From contig JAYVTS010000337.1 in NCBI GenBank assembly GCA_043788645.1, positions 1 to 8,806 on the forward strand: a stretch of DNA of 8,806 bases, read 5' to 3'. The notes below the pieces were generated by a model, which saw only the letters and a list, made by a program, of their open reading frames with translations, was not told the DNA's origin and did no database searches. This DNA comes from CANIZL01 sp043788645 (GTDB lineage Bacteria; Verrucomicrobiota; Verrucomicrobiia; Limisphaerales; UBA9464). The translations under genes and the position numbers were made by a program. The first letter of the stretch is position 1; the number at the start of each line of letters is the position of its first letter. This document shows positions 6,720 through 8,806 of the stretch, piece after piece.

Positions 6720-7919
6720 CTACCGTCGGGGCTGAGGGCGAGTTGGGCCATTGAATGATGGACCGGCGCAGACCTGGCGATAAAGGCTTTCGTACCGCGA
6801 TACAATCACCTCGGCCGAGAATCTTTCACGCGCCCGAACCTGTGCCGCATGGCCCAGTTTAGCCCGACGTGCGGGATCACGAATGAGACCTTCCACCGCC
6901 TGAGTCAGCGCCTCGACACCCTGGGGCGGGACCAGCAGGCCACTGACCTGATCTTCAATGACTTCTGGAATACCCCCAACCCGCGTGGCGACGCTTGGGC
7001 ACCCAAAGCACATGGCTTCCAAAATACTCAGGCAAAAACTCTCGGTATCAGACGTTACTAAATTAATATCAGCAGCTTGGAGATAGTCTTCCATGGCAGG
7101 CATATTTTCCCGCACCACAATCCGGTGCTCCAACCCCAATTGGCTCACTTTCTCAGCAAACGGTGCAAAAGAGCCGCCGGCCAAGATAAGGAGTTTGAAT
7201 GCATTTTCAGGTCGAATCCGAGCCACCGTTTCGAGCAACAGATCAATGCGTTTTAGGGGTCGAAGGTTGGAGGAATGAAGCAACAGAATCTCGTCCTTCG
7301 CCAATCCCAACTCCTGACGTACTTGGGAGCGAGTCCGTGGGGGCAAACCCGGCTCAAAGAAATTGTGGACCACCTCGACCGGACCGGCGAATTCGAGCAA
7401 TCGTTGGCTTTCTCGTTTGAGGAAGGCGGAGACCGCCGTCACGGCGTCGGAACAATTTAACGCGTGTCGGATGGCGGGCCCATAACCCGGATCGAGACCG
7501 AGCAGGGTGGTGTCCGTTCCGTGAAGCGTCGTGACTACGCGGGGTTGTTGCTCGGGCGGTAACATGGAGCGCGCCAGGATCGCGGCGGTGGCGTGGGGCA
7601 CGGCGTAATGGACGTGAAGCACGTCTAAATGATGGTCCCTGCTGACCTCCGCCATTTTGACCGAGAGCGGTAACGTATAATCCGGATATTTAAATAGATT
7701 GTAATCATTGATGATCACCGGATGAAAATGGAGCCGTGGGGCGTGAGGCGGTAAACGGAAGGGGCGCTCGTAACTGATAAAATGGATTTCATGACCTCGC
7801 TGGGCGAGATTGACTCCCAGGGCTGAAGCTAAGACGCCGCTCCCGCCCACCGACGGATAACAGGTGATCCCGATCTTCAGAGGGGCGTTGGGCGGCATAG
7901 TATTATAATTCGCGCTCAC
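6720..7919 (-). CDS. bshA: N-acetyl-alpha-D-glucosaminyl L-malate synthase BshA
   Basis: BshA transfers GlcNAc from UDP-GlcNAc to L-malate, the first step of bacillithiol synthesis in the cytoplasm. It is a retaining GT4 (GT-B) glycosyltransferase. Landmarks: LKIGITCYPSVGGSGVLA at residues 14-31, HVHYAVPHA, TLHGTDTTLLG, then the nucleotide-sugar domain with SNLRPLKRIDLLL and the EX7E motif (Glu293 and Glu301 in ESFCLSILE), followed by GGIPEVIED. The total of 399 residues is slightly over the usual 375-385; the extra is an N-terminal leader and a Pro/Arg-rich tail. The GTG at 7919 overlaps the stop of the small upstream ORF by four bases (GTGA), suggesting translational coupling; the ATG at 7898 is closer to the family start and is the alternative. 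No Shine-Dalgarno precedes either. The BshA call over generic GT4 rests on the CYPSVGGSG and HVHYAVPHA motifs and bshB1 nearby. Confidence 0.93.
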   Translation of the reverse strand: MSANYNTMPPNAPLKIGITCYPSVGGSGVLASALGVNLAQRGHEIHFISYERPFRLPPHAPRLHFHPVIINDYNLFKYPDYTLPLSVKMAEVSRDHHLDVLHVHYAVPHATAAILARSMLPPEQQPRVVTTLHGTDTTLLGLDPGYGPAIRHALNCSDAVTAVSAFLKRESQRLLEFAGPVEVVHNFFEPGLPPRTRSQVRQELGLAKDEILLLHSSNLRPLKRIDLLLETVARIRPENAFKLLILAGGSFAPFAEKVSQLGLEHRIVVRENMPAMEDYLQAADINLVTSDTESFCLSILEAMCFGCPSVATRVGGIPEVIEDQVSGLLVPPQGVEALTQAVEGLIRDPARRAKLGHAAQVRARERFSAEVIVSRYESLYRQVCAGPSFNGPTRPQPRR

Positions 7920-8035
7920 GCGGAGACGATGACACGCCGGAGTTTCTGAGGCGGACGAGGCGTGAACGAGTCATAGGATCTGGAACCAGCGAGGAACGAA
8001 GCCAGGATCAAAAGGAACCAGCGAAAGAGGCGCAT
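7916..8035 (-). CDS. 39-aa hydrophobic-leader small ORF between bshB1 and bshA
   Basis: An ATG at 8035-8033 opens a 39-codon frame ending in TGA at 7918-7916. It starts 18 bases after the bshB1 stop and its stop overlaps the bshA GTG start by four bases, so it fills the gap between the two bacillithiol genes almost exactly. The peptide begins MRLFRWFLLILASFLAG: basic N-terminus then a hydrophobic helix of about 12 residues, followed by a polar, Pro/Arg-rich tail (FTPRPPQKLRRVIVSA). This looks like a signal peptide or single membrane anchor with a short tail. I do not recognise a family. No Shine-Dalgarno is visible, as for most genes here. It could be a real small membrane protein, a coupling leader for bshA, or chance; the position argues against chance. 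Confidence 0.5.
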   Translation of the reverse strand: MRLFRWFLLILASFLAGSRSYDSFTPRPPQKLRRVIVSA

Positions 8036-8053
8036 CTTGAAGGTGAATTGGGT

Positions 8054-8791
8054 TTAATAGGAATGCGGTCCTCGGCCGAAAACGGTGAGCGAGTCGAGCA
8101 CGAGGGGATCGTTGGGAAAGAGTGCGATGGCGTGACCGACGCCTGCCCGCAACCCGTTCAGGCGGGCGCGGGCGAGTTGACATTCGGGATAGTTCCGGGC
8201 CGAAACCTGCGAAACATGGGCCTCCATCGCCGCGATCCAGGTGGCCATCGTCTCGGGGGCGGAGACGTCAATCAGCACAGGCGTGAGCTCCCTGGGTTCA
8301 GCCTCTGGAGTCACGGCATAATAGAGTAATTGATGAATCGAGTGCGGGCTCAGTGACCGAAGTTCCGCTAGCCCGCCGTAGCGGGCCAATCGGGCGGCAT
8401 CGCGGATCAATTGACCGAGGCGCCAATGATCGGGATGTTGGTTTTCCACCAAACTCGGCGCCAACACCATGCTGGGTCGAACGCGTCGAAGGATCGCGGC
8501 GAGCTGAAGGGCGTGGACGTTGCGAATCTCTAGATGGGCGTCGCCATCCAGTTCAATGAACTCCACCGTGGCTCCGAGCAGTGCGGCGGCCCGTTCCGCC
8601 TCGGCCACTCGTTGGCACGGGGTACCGTGAGTTCCGGCCTCACCGCGTGAACAGACCACCAAATGTACCGTACGCCCAAGTCGCGCCTCTTGGACTAGGA
8701 TACCACCACAGGCAAATTCCAAGTCGTCGGGATGTGCCCCAAAAGCCAGCAGCGAATTGTTTTCAGGAAGGGAGTTCGGTATAGGCTTCAT
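8054..8791 (-). CDS. bshB1: Bacillithiol biosynthesis deacetylase BshB1
   Basis: BshB1 removes the acetyl group from GlcNAc-malate to give GlcN-malate, the second step of bacillithiol synthesis. It belongs to the LmbE/PIG-L zinc deacetylases. The motif AHPDD at residues 19-23 gives ligands His20 and Asp23 and the general-base Asp22, and HPDH at 119-122 gives the third ligand His122; the spacing matches characterised BshB enzymes. RGEAGTHGTP at 49-58 and the following REAE-like helix resemble the BshB1 GELGTRG loop, favouring BshB1 over other PIG-L deacetylases. The protein is 245 residues, normal for the family, with all key residues present. I chose the ATG at 8791; an in-frame TTG at 8803 is possible and the upstream region is cut by the window edge, so promoter and any upstream gene are unseen. 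It heads the visible bsh cluster. Confidence 0.92.
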   Translation of the reverse strand: MKPIPNSLPENNSLLAFGAHPDDLEFACGGILVQEARLGRTVHLVVCSRGEAGTHGTPCQRVAEAERAAALLGATVEFIELDGDAHLEIRNVHALQLAAILRRVRPSMVLAPSLVENQHPDHWRLGQLIRDAARLARYGGLAELRSLSPHSIHQLLYYAVTPEAEPRELTPVLIDVSAPETMATWIAAMEAHVSQVSARNYPECQLARARLNGLRAGVGHAIALFPNDPLVLDSLTVFGRGPHSY

Positions 8792-8806
8792 CGGATTGAT
8801 CAATGA

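Noticed and set aside
7899..7916. TATAAT-like sequence just before the internal bshA ATG as a promoter
   Set aside because: It is too close to the ATG, lies inside the bshA coding frame if the GTG is used, and has no matching -35 element.

Overview
The window looks like a chromosomal stretch of a moderately GC-rich Gram-negative bacterium, most likely a member of the Verrucomicrobiota (Pedosphaera/Limisphaerales-like). I infer this from the mix of genes: a secreted choice-of-anchor protein, a Tat/lipoprotein NIPSNAP protein, remains of a CotH-like protein, bacillithiol synthesis genes, a large GH63-like glucosidase, few Shine-Dalgarno sites, and an intergenic repeat of a type I recall from such genomes. 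The assignment is an inference; no rRNA or other phylogenetic marker is present.

Layout. Positions 1-474 (minus) hold the N-terminal part of an exported protein that runs off the left edge. It is divergent from a 912-residue MGH1/GH63-type glucosidase (813-3551, plus), with a 338-base intergenic stretch between them that contains a small tandem repeat. The glucosidase is convergent with a long run of minus-strand genes. The junction (3552-3697) carries an imperfect inverted repeat of the dispersed intergenic kind and a hairpin over the hemC stop codon.

The minus-strand run, read 5' to 3' from the right edge, is: bshB1 (8791-8054), a 39-codon ORF encoding a hydrophobic-leader peptide (8035-7916), bshA (7919-6720), a broken CotH-like gene (6702-6176), a two-domain NIPSNAP lipoprotein (6139-5291), a small SET-domain protein (5258-4851) and hemC (4762-3698). 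Gaps are 18 bases, a 4-base overlap, 17, 36, 32 and 88 bases, so most of it could be one transcript.

Function. BshA joins GlcNAc and malate and BshB1 deacetylates the product, giving two of the three steps to bacillithiol; bshC is not in the window. HemC makes hydroxymethylbilane for tetrapyrrole synthesis. The NIPSNAP and SET proteins have no assigned substrate. I see no mobile element with a transposase, no CRISPR array, no tRNA or rRNA, and no obvious defence system. The items most worth a second look are the small ORF nested in the bacillithiol operon, the decayed CotH-like gene, the intergenic inverted repeat and the insertion in HemC.
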